From contig HF993624.1 in the NCBI GenBank assembly GCA_000433915.1, positions 1 to 23,779 of the forward strand: a DNA stretch of 23,779 nucleotides, read 5' to 3'. Every line of letters begins with the position of its first letter. Within the stretch, counting starts at the first letter, position 1. Below, piece after piece: positions 7,199-16,394 of this stretch. Made by a program: the position numbers and the translations under genes. Source of the DNA: Clostridium sp. CAG:793. GTDB taxonomy: Bacteria; Bacillota; Clostridia; TANB77; CAG-508. The notes under the pieces are model-generated. The model was given only the letters and a program-made list of their open reading frames with translations. It had not been told where the DNA came from and made no database searches.

Positions 7199-8044
7199 AT
7201 GGCAGAGATAATAGATGGAAAATTACTAGCACAAAAAATAAGAAATGAATTAAAAGAGAAAGTTATAAAAGAAAATTTACATCCGTATTTAGCAGTAATA
7301 TTATGCGGGGATGATGAAGCTTCAAAAGTATATGTGAAAAATAAAAGCAAAGCATGTGATGAGATTGGAATTGAATTTAAAGAATATAGATTACCTAAAG
7401 AAACAAAACAGGAAGAAATTATTGCACTAATAAAAAAATTAAATAATGATAAAAAAGTAAATGGAATTTTGTTGCAAAGTCCATTACCTAAGGGTTTGGA
7501 TATACAGGAAGCTTTTAATACAATAGATCCAGATAAAGATGTTGATGGATTTAATCCATATAATGTTGGAAAACTTACAATTGGACAAGATGGTTTTGTG
7601 CCATGTACACCTCTTGGAATAATGAAAATGTTCGAGCATTATGATATAAAATTAGAAGGTAAAAAGGCTGTGGTTGTTGGAAGAAGTAATATAGTTGGAA
7701 AACCGATGGCTCAATGTTTGATTGGAAAAAATGCAACAGTTACAATTTGTCATTCAAGAACTAAAGAAATAGAAAAAGAAATCAAAGATGCAGACATTGT
7801 TATTGCTGCAATAGGAAAGAGAAATGTTATAAAGGCAGACATGATAAAGCAAGGAGCAGTTGTTATAGATGTGGGAATGAATAGAAATGAAGAAGGAAAA
7901 TTATGTGGAGATATAGATTTTGATTCTGCATCTAAAAGGGCATCATATATAACGCCAGTTCCAGGTGGAGTAGGCCCAATGACAATAGCTATGCTTATGA
8001 ATAATGTAATAAAAGCATATAAATTGCAAAAAGAAAGAGAGTAA
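7199..8044 (+). CDS. folD: Methylenetetrahydrofolate dehydrogenase/cyclohydrolase FolD
   Basis: FolD interconverts methylene-, methenyl- and 10-formyl-tetrahydrofolate, the formyl donor for purines and for Fmt encoded three genes downstream. The protein is 281 residues. The active-site Tyr-X3-Lys is Y45 and K49 in YVKNK. Other family motifs are LQSPLPKGLD (92-101), DKDVDGFNP (112-120), the nucleotide-binding GRSNIVGKP (161-169) and the C-terminal TPVPGGVGPMT (252-262). ATG 7199 is chosen because GAGAGG lies about eight bases upstream and the product begins MAEIIDGK. An in-frame ATG at 7166 overlaps the -10 element and is rejected. priA follows after one base. Confidence 0.97.
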   Translation: MAEIIDGKLLAQKIRNELKEKVIKENLHPYLAVILCGDDEASKVYVKNKSKACDEIGIEFKEYRLPKETKQEEIIALIKKLNNDKKVNGILLQSPLPKGLDIQEAFNTIDPDKDVDGFNPYNVGKLTIGQDGFVPCTPLGIMKMFEHYDIKLEGKKAVVVGRSNIVGKPMAQCLIGKNATVTICHSRTKEIEKEIKDADIVIAAIGKRNVIKADMIKQGAVVIDVGMNRNEEGKLCGDIDFDSASKRASYITPVPGGVGPMTIAMLMNNVIKAYKLQKERE

Positions 8045-8045
8045 A

Positions 8046-10262
8046 ATGATAGCAGAAGTAATAATTGACTCTAGTGTAAAGACACTTAATAAAAAATTTG
8101 ATTATGAAATCCCAGAAGGTATGAATGTGCAAGTTGGGACTAGAGTTTTTGTGCCTTTTGCAAATAAAAAAGAATTATCTGATGGAATTGTTGTTGGCAT
8201 AAAAGAAAATTCAGAATTTAAAGTAAAGAAAATAGCAGGTTTGCAGCCAGAGCAAATAGATAAAAATTACATTGAGCTTGCTAAATGGATGGCAAATAGA
8301 TATTTTTGCAATATTTCGGAATGCCTAAGATTAATGTTGCCACCAGGCAAGACTGCAAAGAATGTTGAAAAAAGAGTGAAAGAAAAAACAGTAAATGTTG
8401 TAGGTTTAGCAAAAGATATAGATGAAATTTACAATGATATTGATAACAAAATAAAATCAGAAAAACAGAAGAATGTATTAGAATTTATAATTGATAATGG
8501 TGTGGCAACAGTGCAAGATATAGAACTTTTTACAGATGCTTCGAGAGCAGTAGTTAATACACTAATAAAAAACGGATATCTTGAAGTAAATGAAAAACAG
8601 GTTGATAGAAATCCATTTTTACACAAGCAAACTGTGAAAACTGTGGATTTGAAACTTAATGAAGAGCAGGAAATAGCATACAATTCTATGGAATATAGTG
8701 GAAAATATCTTCTATATGGAGTAACTGGTTCAGGAAAAACAGAGATATATTTGCAAATGATAGAAAAAATGTTAAATCAGGGTAAGAGTAGTATAATGCT
8801 TGTTCCTGAGATTTCATTAACTCCTCAAACAGTTGATAGATTTATATCAAGATTTGGAGAGGAACAAATTGCGATTCTTCATAGTAAACTATCAGTAGGA
8901 GAAAGATTTGATCAATGGAATAAAATAAAAGAAGGAAAAGCACGAATTGTAATAGGTGCAAGGTCAGCAATCTTTGCTCCAGTAGTTAATCTAGGACTTA
9001 TAATAATTGATGAAGAACATGATGAGTCATATCAATCAGAAACAGCTCCACGATATGATGTAAGAGAGGTGGCAGAATATATTACAGATAAAAATGATTT
9101 AACTCTTATTATGGGAAGTGCTACTCCAGATATGAGAACATTTTATAGAGCAAAGCAGGGAGAGCTTGAATTATTGACATTAACTAAAAGAGCCAACAAT
9201 TCAGAACTTCCAAGTGTTGAAATTGTTGATTTAAGGCAAGAATTAGCTAATGGTAATAAATCAATGATTAGTGAAAAATTAAGAAATGAAATTGAGAAAA
9301 ATTTAATTACAAAAAAACAAACAATATTATATCTTAATAGAAGAGGCTTTTCTACATTTGTGATGTGTAGAGATTGTGGCTATACTATAAAGTGTAAAAG
9401 ATGTGATATCACTCTGACATATCATAAAAATGAGCATAAATTAAAATGCCATTATTGTGGATATGAGCAGGGAGAGGTAAAAGAATGCCCAGAATGCCAT
9501 GGAAAAAATATAAAATACTTTGGAGCTGGAACTCAAAAACTTGAAGATGAAGTTAAAGAATTATTTCCAAGTGCTACAACGATTAGAATGGATATAGATA
9601 CTGTTACGAAAAAAAATTCACATGAAGAAATATTAAATAAATTCAAAAACGAAAATATAGATATTTTGATTGGAACTCAGATGGTAGTAAAGGGACATCA
9701 TTTTCCAAATGTAACTTTAGTTGGAGTAATTGCGGCAGATAGCAACTTGAATATGGGGGATTTTAGAGCAAATGAAAAAACATTTCAGACTCTTACTCAA
9801 GTAGCGGGTAGAGCAGGCAGAGAAAAAGAAAATGGAAGAGTAATAATTCAAACATATAATCCAGATAATTATGCTATTGAATATTCGAAATATCAAGATT
9901 ATGATGTATTTTATAATACAGAAATAGGAATAAGAAAACAGTTGAAATATCCGCCATTTTGCGATATAATAGTAATTGATATGTCATCAAAAAATGAAAG
10001 AGAATTGATGAATGTAGCAAAAAAATTACATGGTTATTTAAAAAATAGAGTAATTAATGAAAAATTTGGGTTATTATTATATAGTCCTGTACCATCACCA
10101 ATAGATAAAATAAAAGATAGACACAGAATGAGAATGTTAATAAAATGCTTATATGATGATAGAATACATGATTTATTACAAGATTCATTAAGCGAATTTT
10201 ATAAAATGAAAACAATTTCTGCACGAGTGGCAATAGAATTAAATCCAAATAATATGTTATAA
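8046..10262 (+). CDS. priA: Primosomal protein N' (replication restart helicase PriA)
   Basis: PriA is the superfamily-2 helicase that reloads the replisome at collapsed forks. This 738-residue protein has the N-terminal DNA-binding domain (1-105), Walker A GVTGSGKT (225-232), DEEH box (322-325), GSATP (357-361) and the late motifs GTQMVVKGHHFPNV and QVAGRAGR. Eight cysteines (C441, C444, C450, C453, C468, C471, C481, C484) form the two zinc sites inserted in the helicase core. The start ATG is one base after the folD stop, so translation is probably coupled. Length is close to the E. coli protein and no key residue is missing. Confidence 0.98.
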   Translation: MIAEVIIDSSVKTLNKKFDYEIPEGMNVQVGTRVFVPFANKKELSDGIVVGIKENSEFKVKKIAGLQPEQIDKNYIELAKWMANRYFCNISECLRLMLPPGKTAKNVEKRVKEKTVNVVGLAKDIDEIYNDIDNKIKSEKQKNVLEFIIDNGVATVQDIELFTDASRAVVNTLIKNGYLEVNEKQVDRNPFLHKQTVKTVDLKLNEEQEIAYNSMEYSGKYLLYGVTGSGKTEIYLQMIEKMLNQGKSSIMLVPEISLTPQTVDRFISRFGEEQIAILHSKLSVGERFDQWNKIKEGKARIVIGARSAIFAPVVNLGLIIIDEEHDESYQSETAPRYDVREVAEYITDKNDLTLIMGSATPDMRTFYRAKQGELELLTLTKRANNSELPSVEIVDLRQELANGNKSMISEKLRNEIEKNLITKKQTILYLNRRGFSTFVMCRDCGYTIKCKRCDITLTYHKNEHKLKCHYCGYEQGEVKECPECHGKNIKYFGAGTQKLEDEVKELFPSATTIRMDIDTVTKKNSHEEILNKFKNENIDILIGTQMVVKGHHFPNVTLVGVIAADSNLNMGDFRANEKTFQTLTQVAGRAGREKENGRVIIQTYNPDNYAIEYSKYQDYDVFYNTEIGIRKQLKYPPFCDIIVIDMSSKNERELMNVAKKLHGYLKNRVINEKFGLLLYSPVPSPIDKIKDRHRMRMLIKCLYDDRIHDLLQDSLSEFYKMKTISARVAIELNPNNML

Positions 10263-10279
10263 AAAAGAAAGGAATAGAT

Positions 10280-10771
10280 ATGGCACTTAGAGAAATAAGA
10301 AAAGAAGGAGACGAAATCTTAAGAAAAAAATCTAAAAAAGTAGAAGTAGTCGATGATAAAATTAGAGAAATATTAAATGACATGGACGAAACTATGCATG
10401 CTTCAAATGGTGTAGGTTTAGCAGCTGTTCAAGTTGGAATACTAAAAAGACTAGTTGTAATTGACGTAAATTATGATGGAACTCCATCTCTAAAACTAGT
10501 CAATCCAGTGATTATTAAAGCAAAAGGAAAAGAAGAATTTAAAGAAGGATGCTTAAGCTTTCCTAATAAATTTGCTAAAGTAGTAAGACCTAATGAAGTA
10601 ACTGTTAAAGCATTAGATGAAAACGGAAAAGAAATAATTGTAAAAGGAAAAGAACTACTTGCAGAAGCTTTAGGACATGAGATTGATCATCTTGATGGAG
10701 TATTATTCGTAGATAGAATGGAACCAGGAACATTAGAATATATAGATAATGATGATGTAGAAGAAAAATAA
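10280..10771 (+). CDS. def: Peptide deformylase
   Basis: Peptide deformylase removes the formyl group from new N-terminal methionines. The 163-residue protein has all three metal-site motifs: GVGLAAVQ (44-51), EGCLS (89-93, with the metal-ligand cysteine) and HEIDH (133-137). AAAGGA lies six bases before ATG 10280. It sits between priA and fmt as in many Firmicutes. A strong hairpin without a U-run follows its stop codon (10773-10802). Confidence 0.98.
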   Translation: MALREIRKEGDEILRKKSKKVEVVDDKIREILNDMDETMHASNGVGLAAVQVGILKRLVVIDVNYDGTPSLKLVNPVIIKAKGKEEFKEGCLSFPNKFAKVVRPNEVTVKALDENGKEIIVKGKELLAEALGHEIDHLDGVLFVDRMEPGTLEYIDNDDVEEK

Positions 10772-10772
10772 T

Positions 10773-10802
10773 AAATAGATTGCTTAAAAAAGCAATCTAT
10801 TT
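10773..10802 (+). other. Perfect 13-bp hairpin between def and fmt
   Basis: Arms AAATAGATTGCTT (10773-10785) and its exact complement (10790-10802) enclose an AAAA loop. The following bases are AAAGTAAATGAGG, so there is no U-run and simple termination is unlikely. The fmt ribosome site begins 10 bases later. It may stabilise or process the mRNA between the two genes or only partly reduce read-through. Confidence 0.7.
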
Positions 10803-10825
10803 AAAGTAAATGAGGAGAAAATAGT

Positions 10826-11818
10826 ATGAAAGTTGTTTTTATGGGTACACCTGATTTTGCACAGGAATCTCTTAGAGCAATATATGAAACGGGATTTGAT
10901 ATATTAGCTGTAGTTACTAATCCAGATAAGCCTAAAGGAAGAGGGATGAAAATGATTGCCTCACCTGTAAAGGAATATGCCCTAGAAAAGGGAATAAAGG
11001 TATATCAACCACCTAAGATTCGAAATAATGTAGAATTTATTGATACATTAAAAAGCTTAGAGCCAGATGTGTTATGCGTTGTTGCTTATGGAAAGATTTT
11101 GCCACAAGAAGTACTTGATATACCAAAGTATGGAGCCATAAACGTGCATGGTTCACTACTTCCTAAATATAGAGGTGCAGCTCCAATACAGTGGGCAGTG
11201 CTTAATGGAGAAAAAGAAACAGGAATAACTACTATGTTTATGGATGCAGGAATGGACACTGGAGATATGATTTTAAAAGAAAAAGTGTCAATAGGAGAAG
11301 AAGAAACAACAGGTGAGTTGTGGGAGAGACTATCAAAATTAGGAGCGCAATTACTAGTACAAACTCTTGAAAAAATTCAAAATGCTGCACAGGAAATTAA
11401 TAACGCAAATTCAAATATACAAGAACAAATAAAATTAAAAGTTGGAGCTGAAAAACAAGGTGATGAATATACAATGGCACCAATGCTTGATAAAGAAATG
11501 GCTAAAATAGATTGGAACAAATCAGCAGAAGAGATACATAACTTAATAAGAGGATTAAATCCAATAATGGGTGCATATACGTATGAAAATGGCAAAAAGA
11601 TAAAGATTTGGAAATCTAAGATAGCAAATATTGAAACTGATAATGATAGTAAAAATGGAGAAGTAATTATATCAGATAAAAAAGAAGGACTATTTGTAAA
11701 AACTTCAAAAGGAGTACTACAATTATTAGAAGTTCAAGGTGAAAATGGAAAGAGAATGGATATAAAAAGCTTTCTGAATGGAAATCAGATAGAAAAAGGA
11801 ATTATATTTGATAATTAA
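10826..11818 (+). CDS. fmt: Methionyl-tRNA formyltransferase
   Basis: Fmt transfers a formyl group from 10-formyl-tetrahydrofolate to initiator Met-tRNA. In the 330-residue protein the catalytic residues are N106 and H108 in INVHGSLLPKYRGAAP and D144 in MDTGD. The N-terminal MKVVFMGTPDFA is typical. The C-terminal OB-like domain begins near 225 after the APML segment. The linker before it (about 187-212, containing NAAQEINNANSNIQEQ) is some 14 residues longer than in E. coli and looks like a short helical insert. GAGGAG (10812-10817) precedes the ATG. It is the last gene of folD-priA-def-fmt, and rsmB, often next in Firmicutes, is absent. Confidence 0.97.
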   Translation: MKVVFMGTPDFAQESLRAIYETGFDILAVVTNPDKPKGRGMKMIASPVKEYALEKGIKVYQPPKIRNNVEFIDTLKSLEPDVLCVVAYGKILPQEVLDIPKYGAINVHGSLLPKYRGAAPIQWAVLNGEKETGITTMFMDAGMDTGDMILKEKVSIGEEETTGELWERLSKLGAQLLVQTLEKIQNAAQEINNANSNIQEQIKLKVGAEKQGDEYTMAPMLDKEMAKIDWNKSAEEIHNLIRGLNPIMGAYTYENGKKIKIWKSKIANIETDNDSKNGEVIISDKKEGLFVKTSKGVLQLLEVQGENGKRMDIKSFLNGNQIEKGIIFDN

Positions 11819-11821
11819 TAA

Positions 11822-11865
11822 AAAAAGGGAGATACTTGAGTAATGAGTATGTCCCTTTTTATTTT
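11822..11865. terminator. Bidirectional terminator between fmt and the convergent gene
   Basis: The stem AAAAAGGGA-G-ATAC pairs with GTAT-G-TCCCTTTTT (11822-11835 with 11847-11860, one G-G mismatch) around an 11-base loop. T-rich sequence follows on the plus strand and A5 precedes it, so it can end both fmt and the minus-strand gene whose stop codon touches it at 11864. Confidence 0.85.
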
Positions 11866-12475
11866 AAAGGTAAGCATTGAGTTTATCGATATTTTCACGT
11901 TGAAATTTATTAAAAGTTTTTAATAAATTTAATGTACTTTTGTCAATATCAATATTTCCATTAAGAATTTTTTGACACTGAATTACTCCCATTAATGTTC
12001 CTTGTATCATCATTTCTGCAATATGCGAATTAGATTTATCAACTGCAAGATTTTTCTTAATAGCACAGCAACTCATTACTTTACTTGAAAGAGAAATGTT
12101 GTCAGGGACTTCACCGTATTTTTCAAAATGTTGGTTTACTTGTAGCAAAATATTAGAATATTGAGTATACATTGCGACTAGAGTTTTTTTCATTTCATGG
12201 TCACTGATTTTGTTAGTCAAACATGAAATCGAACTCATTCCCATTTGGGCAATCTTACTTATCTCATTAAGAACTGCTAAATCAAGGCCGAAATTATTAG
12301 AGTTAGGAGCTGAGCTATTAGAGTCATCATTTGCTGAAACAGCGGAATCTGAAGGAATGTGCTCATGTATTCCAGAATTAGAGATATCATTAGAGCTATT
12401 AGCTTTTTTCTCATTGACTTTTGAATCCAGATTGATACTTTCAGCATTGTTTTTGAGAGACTGATTTTTATCCAT
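11864..12475 (-). CDS. Hypothetical helical protein, possibly ferritin-like, with Ser/Asn-rich N-terminus
   Basis: I cannot assign a function to this 203-residue protein. ATG 12475 is chosen because AAGGAGGT (12488-12481) is five bases upstream; a longer reading that starts upstream has no ribosome site. Residues 1-62 are polar, rich in Ser, Asn and Asp, and probably disordered. From about 63 to the end it is all helical: NEISKIAQMGMSSISCLTNKI, MKKTLVAMYTQYSNILLQVN, SHIAEMMIQGTLMGVIQCQK and KTFNKFQRENIDKLNAYL suggest four long helices. From memory the HIAEMMIQG motif recurs in uncharacterised clostridial four-helix proteins, often placed near the ferritin-like fold, but no obvious di-iron ligand set (paired E and EXXH) is visible. 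It has no signal peptide or membrane segment and is divergent from addA. Confidence 0.75.
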   Translation of the reverse strand: MDKNQSLKNNAESINLDSKVNEKKANSSNDISNSGIHEHIPSDSAVSANDDSNSSAPNSNNFGLDLAVLNEISKIAQMGMSSISCLTNKISDHEMKKTLVAMYTQYSNILLQVNQHFEKYGEVPDNISLSSKVMSCCAIKKNLAVDKSNSHIAEMMIQGTLMGVIQCQKILNGNIDIDKSTLNLLKTFNKFQRENIDKLNAYL

Positions 12476-12522
12476 AATAAACCTCCTTGAATATAATTTG
12501 CCCAATTTTTGAAATAATATTA

Positions 12523-12551
12523 TTGAAATAAATAAAAATCTAATATATACT
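12523..12551 (+). promoter_or_regulatory. Sigma-A promoter of addA
   Basis: TTGAAA (12523-12528) and TATACT (12546-12551) are 17 bp apart, each with five of six consensus bases. The addA start codon is 32 bases downstream of the -10. Confidence 0.7.
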
Positions 12552-12583
12552 AATGGAAATATTAAAGAGAAAAGGAACAAAAA

Positions 12584-15500
12584 ATGGGTTGGACAAAAGA
12601 ACAAGAACAAGCGATAGAAAGAAAAGGAAAAAATATTTTGGTATCAGCAGCTGCAGGTTCACGGAAAAACATCAGTACTAGTTGAGAGAATAATAAACAA
12701 AGTTGTAAATCAAGGAATTGATATAGATAAATTACTGGTCGTAACATTTACTAATGCTGCAGCAAGTGAAATGAAGCAAAGATTATTAAATGCAATTTAT
12801 AAAAAAATTGACGAAAATCCAAATGATATGAATTTGCAAAGACAAATCATGTTGCTAAATCATGCACATATTTGCACAATTCACTCATTTTGTTTGGATG
12901 TAATACGAAATAATTTTTATGAAATCGGAATGTCTGCAAACTTTAGAGTAGGTGATACAACTGAAATAGAGATAATGAAACAAGAAGTAATAGAAGATTT
13001 ATTTGAGAAAAAATATGAAAGCCAAGATGAAGAATTTCTTAAACTTCTTGATTTATATACATCATATAAAGATGATACACCACTAAAAGATATAATATTA
13101 AATACATACGAATTTATTAACTGTGTGCCATTTCCTGAAAAATGGTTGCACGATAATGTTGAAAAATTTAATGTACAGGAAACAGATTTTGCAAAAACGA
13201 TATGGGGTAAGTTAATAATTGAAAAAGTAAAAGAAAATTTAGATGATGAAATATTAAATCTTGAATCAGCTAAAAAGAAATTAGAGCCATGCTTAGAATT
13301 AGTAGACTTTGAAACTTTAATTAATTGTGACATAAATGATATTAAACAGATAGATACTGAGAGCTGGGATAAAGCATATAGTGGAGTGCAATCTAAAGAG
13401 TGGGATCCATGGCCTAGAAAAAGTAAATTAGATGAAAATTCTAAAGAATTAAAAGAAATAGCAAAAGCAATAAGAGATGAAGCAAAAAAATCGTATGAAA
13501 AAGAAGTGCAAAAGGTTGTTAATTGTACTTCAGAAGAGGCAATTACAGATCTTAAAACAATGTATCCAGTATTAAAATCTATTGAGAAGATAGTGCTAGA
13601 GTTTGGAACTGAATTTGCTAAAAGAAAAAAAGAAAAGAATATTGTTGACTTTTCAGATATTGAACATTTGGCATTAAAATTACTTGTAAATGAAGATGGA
13701 AGTAAAACTGAAATTGCTAAAAAATATGAATTTGAAGAAATAGCAATAGATGAGTATCAAGATAGTAACTTGGTTCAGGAAAGTATACTAACAAGTGTAT
13801 CAAATGGGCATAATATATTTATGGTAGGAGATGTAAAGCAGAGTATATATAGATTTAGGCAGGCAAGACCGGATTTATTCTTGACTAAGTATGATAAATA
13901 TATTTTGACTGACATGAGTTTTGATGAATTAGAGGAAGACACAAAAATACAATTATACAATAATTTTAGAAGTAGAGAAAATGTGTTAAATTTGACTAAC
14001 CAGGTATTTGATAGAATCATGAGTAAAAGACTGGGCGAAATTAATTACTCAGAGAAAGAATATCTTAATTTTACAGGAACATTTGATGAACCTAAAACAA
14101 ATTGCAAATCAGAAATGTACATAATTGAGACAGAGAAAGATGAAGATCAAGAAGAATCTGATGAATCAGAAGAAGTAATAGAGAAAACAGTTTTAGAAGC
14201 TCGATTATGTGGCAAAAAAATTATAGAACTAAAAAATCAGGGATATTCTTATAGAGATATGGCTATATTGCTAAGAAGTCCAGCACAGTCAGCACCGATA
14301 TATGAAAAAGAATTAATAGAACAGGGAATACCAGTGTTTTCAGATGCAACATCTGAATATTTGGAATCAATTGAAATAGATACAATATTATCATTATTAA
14401 AAGTAATTGATAATCCATTGCAGGACATTCCTTTAGTAACAGTGCTTAGGTCTCCAATAGGTGGATTTACAGATAATGAGCTTGTAGAAGTAAGAATGGC
14501 AGATAGAAATGCAGCTTTTTATACGGCATTAGAGAAATTAGCTAAGGAAGAAGAGAAAAAAGGAACAATTAAAGAGTCAGCAATTCAAAAGGCAATACAT
14601 TTTATTGAAACTCTAGAGGAATTTAAACAAGATGAGAAAGTATTACCATTAGATGAGTTAATATGGAAAATCTATGCTAAAACAGGATATTTTCATTATG
14701 TAAGATTAATGCCTAACGGTAAACTAAGACAAGCGAACTTAAAGAAATTGTTTGAAAAAGCAAAAGAATATGAAAAGATAAGCTTTAAAGGATTATTTAA
14801 TTTTATTACATTTATTGAAAAAGTTGCTGCAAAATCATCAAATATGCAGGCAGCTAAAATAATTGGAGAAAATGATGATGTAGTCAGAATAATGAGTATT
14901 CATAAAAGTAAAGGACTTGAATTTCCGATTGTCTTTATTTGTAATGTTGATAAAAAGATAAATTTAAGAGATTTAAATGAACGATTGATATATGATCAAG
15001 ATGTTGGCTTTGGAGTAAACTTTATTGCAGAAGGATTGGAATACCAGACATTAAGTAAAGAAGCGATAAAAATAAAAATGAGAAAAGAATCTATTTCAGA
15101 AGAAATGAGAGTTTTGTATGTTGCTCTTACTCGTGCAAAAGATAAATTAATATTAATTGGAGCAGATAAAAATGCACAAGATAATATAGAAAAAAAGCAG
15201 ATAGAAATATCTAAATATCATGGTTTAGATAGACCAGAGAAAATAAATTCAAAGCTTGTAGAAAAATATACAAGATACCTTGATTGGATTGAACTTGTAA
15301 AACAATATGATCCAGATACTGAAATTGATATTCATGTAATTAATAGAGAAGAGTTAGCAGTAAAAGAAGAAAAGGCAGAGAAAGAAGTAGCATTAAATAA
15401 TAGAGAATATGACAAGCAAAAATTAAAACAGGTTGATAAACTATTAAGTTGGAAATATGAATTTCAAGATGCTGTTGAAGCACCAAGTAAGACATCTGTA

Positions 15501-16064
15501 ACTGCTTTAAAACAAGAACAGCAAAGCAAGCAGGAATATTATTCTAATAAGAAACAATTTAGCGAAAAAGATAAAAATGCAAAAATAACAGGAGCAGCTT
15601 TAGGTACATTAGTTCATTTAGTGTTATCAAAAATAGATGGAAATATGCAATTACAAGATGTAAAAGAAATCATAAATAATTTAAAAATAACAGAAGATGA
15701 AAGAGCAGCTGTAAATAACAATATTGAAGTGTTTGATAAATATATAAATTCAAATTTATTTAATATGCTAAAAAATGCAAAAGCTGTTTATAAAGAAACG
15801 CCTTTTTATATGGAGATACCATATAAAAATACAAGAGAAAATGTTTTGGTACAAGGTGTAATAGATTTATATTTTGTTAATCAAGATGGGAAAATTCTAT
15901 TAGTTGATTACAAAACAGATAGAAATGTTGATGAAAATGAATTAAAGGAAAGGTATGAATATCAGCTACAATTATATAAAGAAGCGATAGAGAAAAGTTG
16001 CAAACAAAAAGTATATAAGATGATTATTTATTCAACATTTTTAAACAAAGAAATAGAACTATAA
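12584..16064 (+). CDS. addA: ATP-dependent helicase/nuclease subunit A (AddA), interrupted by a +1 frameshift
   Basis: AddA, with AddB, processes double-strand breaks for recombination. Ignoring one extra base, the gene encodes about 1,159 residues, a normal length. It has Walker A AAAGSGKTS (22-30), FTNAAASEMKQRL, Walker B DEYQDS (about 389), GDVKQSIYRFR (about 415), SIHKSKGLEFP (motif V, about 770), RVLYVALTRAKD (motif VI, about 842) and a C-terminal RecB-type nuclease with GTLVHLV, GVIDLYF and DYKT. ATG 12584 follows AAAGGA, and the product begins MGWTKEQEQAI. As written, an extra C at 12662 shifts the frame inside Walker A and stops translation after 33 codons. The downstream frame is then open to 16064 with its first ATG at 12771. 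The rest is undamaged, which suggests a sequencing error or a very recent mutation. addB, usually next to it, is not in the window. Confidence 0.93.
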
Positions 16065-16066
16065 TT

Positions 16067-16071
16067 GGAGG
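16067..16071 (+). promoter_or_regulatory. Ribosome site fixing the GTG start of rqcP
   Basis: GGAGG lies eight bases before GTG 16080. An in-frame TTG at 16065 overlaps this site and is therefore not the start. Confidence 0.8.
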
Positions 16072-16079
16072 TAAGCAGA

Positions 16080-16316
16080 GTGAGAATTGACAAATTTCTT
16101 AAAGTATCTAAAATAATAAAAAGAAGAACAGTTGCTAATGAAGCTGCAACAGGAGGAAGAATTTCAGTAAATGGAAAAGTAGTAAAGCCAAGCTATGAAA
16201 TAAAAATAGGTGATGAAGTAGAAATTAGATTTGGAAATAATACATCAAGGTTTAAAATAATAGCAATTCCAAAAGGACAAAGTTGCAATGCAAGTGATGT
16301 AGTAGAAATGTTATAA
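16080..16316 (+). CDS. rqcP: S4-domain RNA-binding protein RqcP (HslR/YabO type)
   Basis: This 78-residue protein is almost entirely one S4 RNA-binding domain: MRIDKFLKVSKIIKRRTVAN, then ATGGRISVNGKVVKPSYEI and IGDEVEIRFG. The closest known family is RqcP (YabO), which cooperates with RqcH in alanine-tailing of nascent chains on stalled 50S subunits; the E. coli relative is HslR. The start is GTG 16080, set by the ribosome site at 16067-16071. It begins 15 bases after the addA stop and is probably cotranscribed with it. It is a little shorter than the Bacillus protein at the C-terminus. The role is inferred from family. Confidence 0.92.
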   Translation: MRIDKFLKVSKIIKRRTVANEAATGGRISVNGKVVKPSYEIKIGDEVEIRFGNNTSRFKIIAIPKGQSCNASDVVEML

Positions 16317-16332
16317 AATTATTAAATATGTA

Positions 16333-16361
16333 TTGACTTTTTTGGCAATTAACAATAAAAT
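16333..16361 (+). promoter_or_regulatory. Sigma-A promoter of the FxLYD-like protein gene
   Basis: TTGACT (16333-16338) and TAAAAT (16356-16361) are separated by 17 bp. They lie 34 bases before the start codon at 16395, in the short gap after rqcP. Confidence 0.75.
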
Positions 16362-16394
16362 GTTAATATAAAATTTATATTGTGGAGGAACATA

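Noticed and set aside
12771..12773. ATG 12771 as the start of addA
   Set aside because: It would leave out the Walker A motif and has no ribosome site. The upstream sequence encodes a perfect AddA N-terminus if one base is removed.
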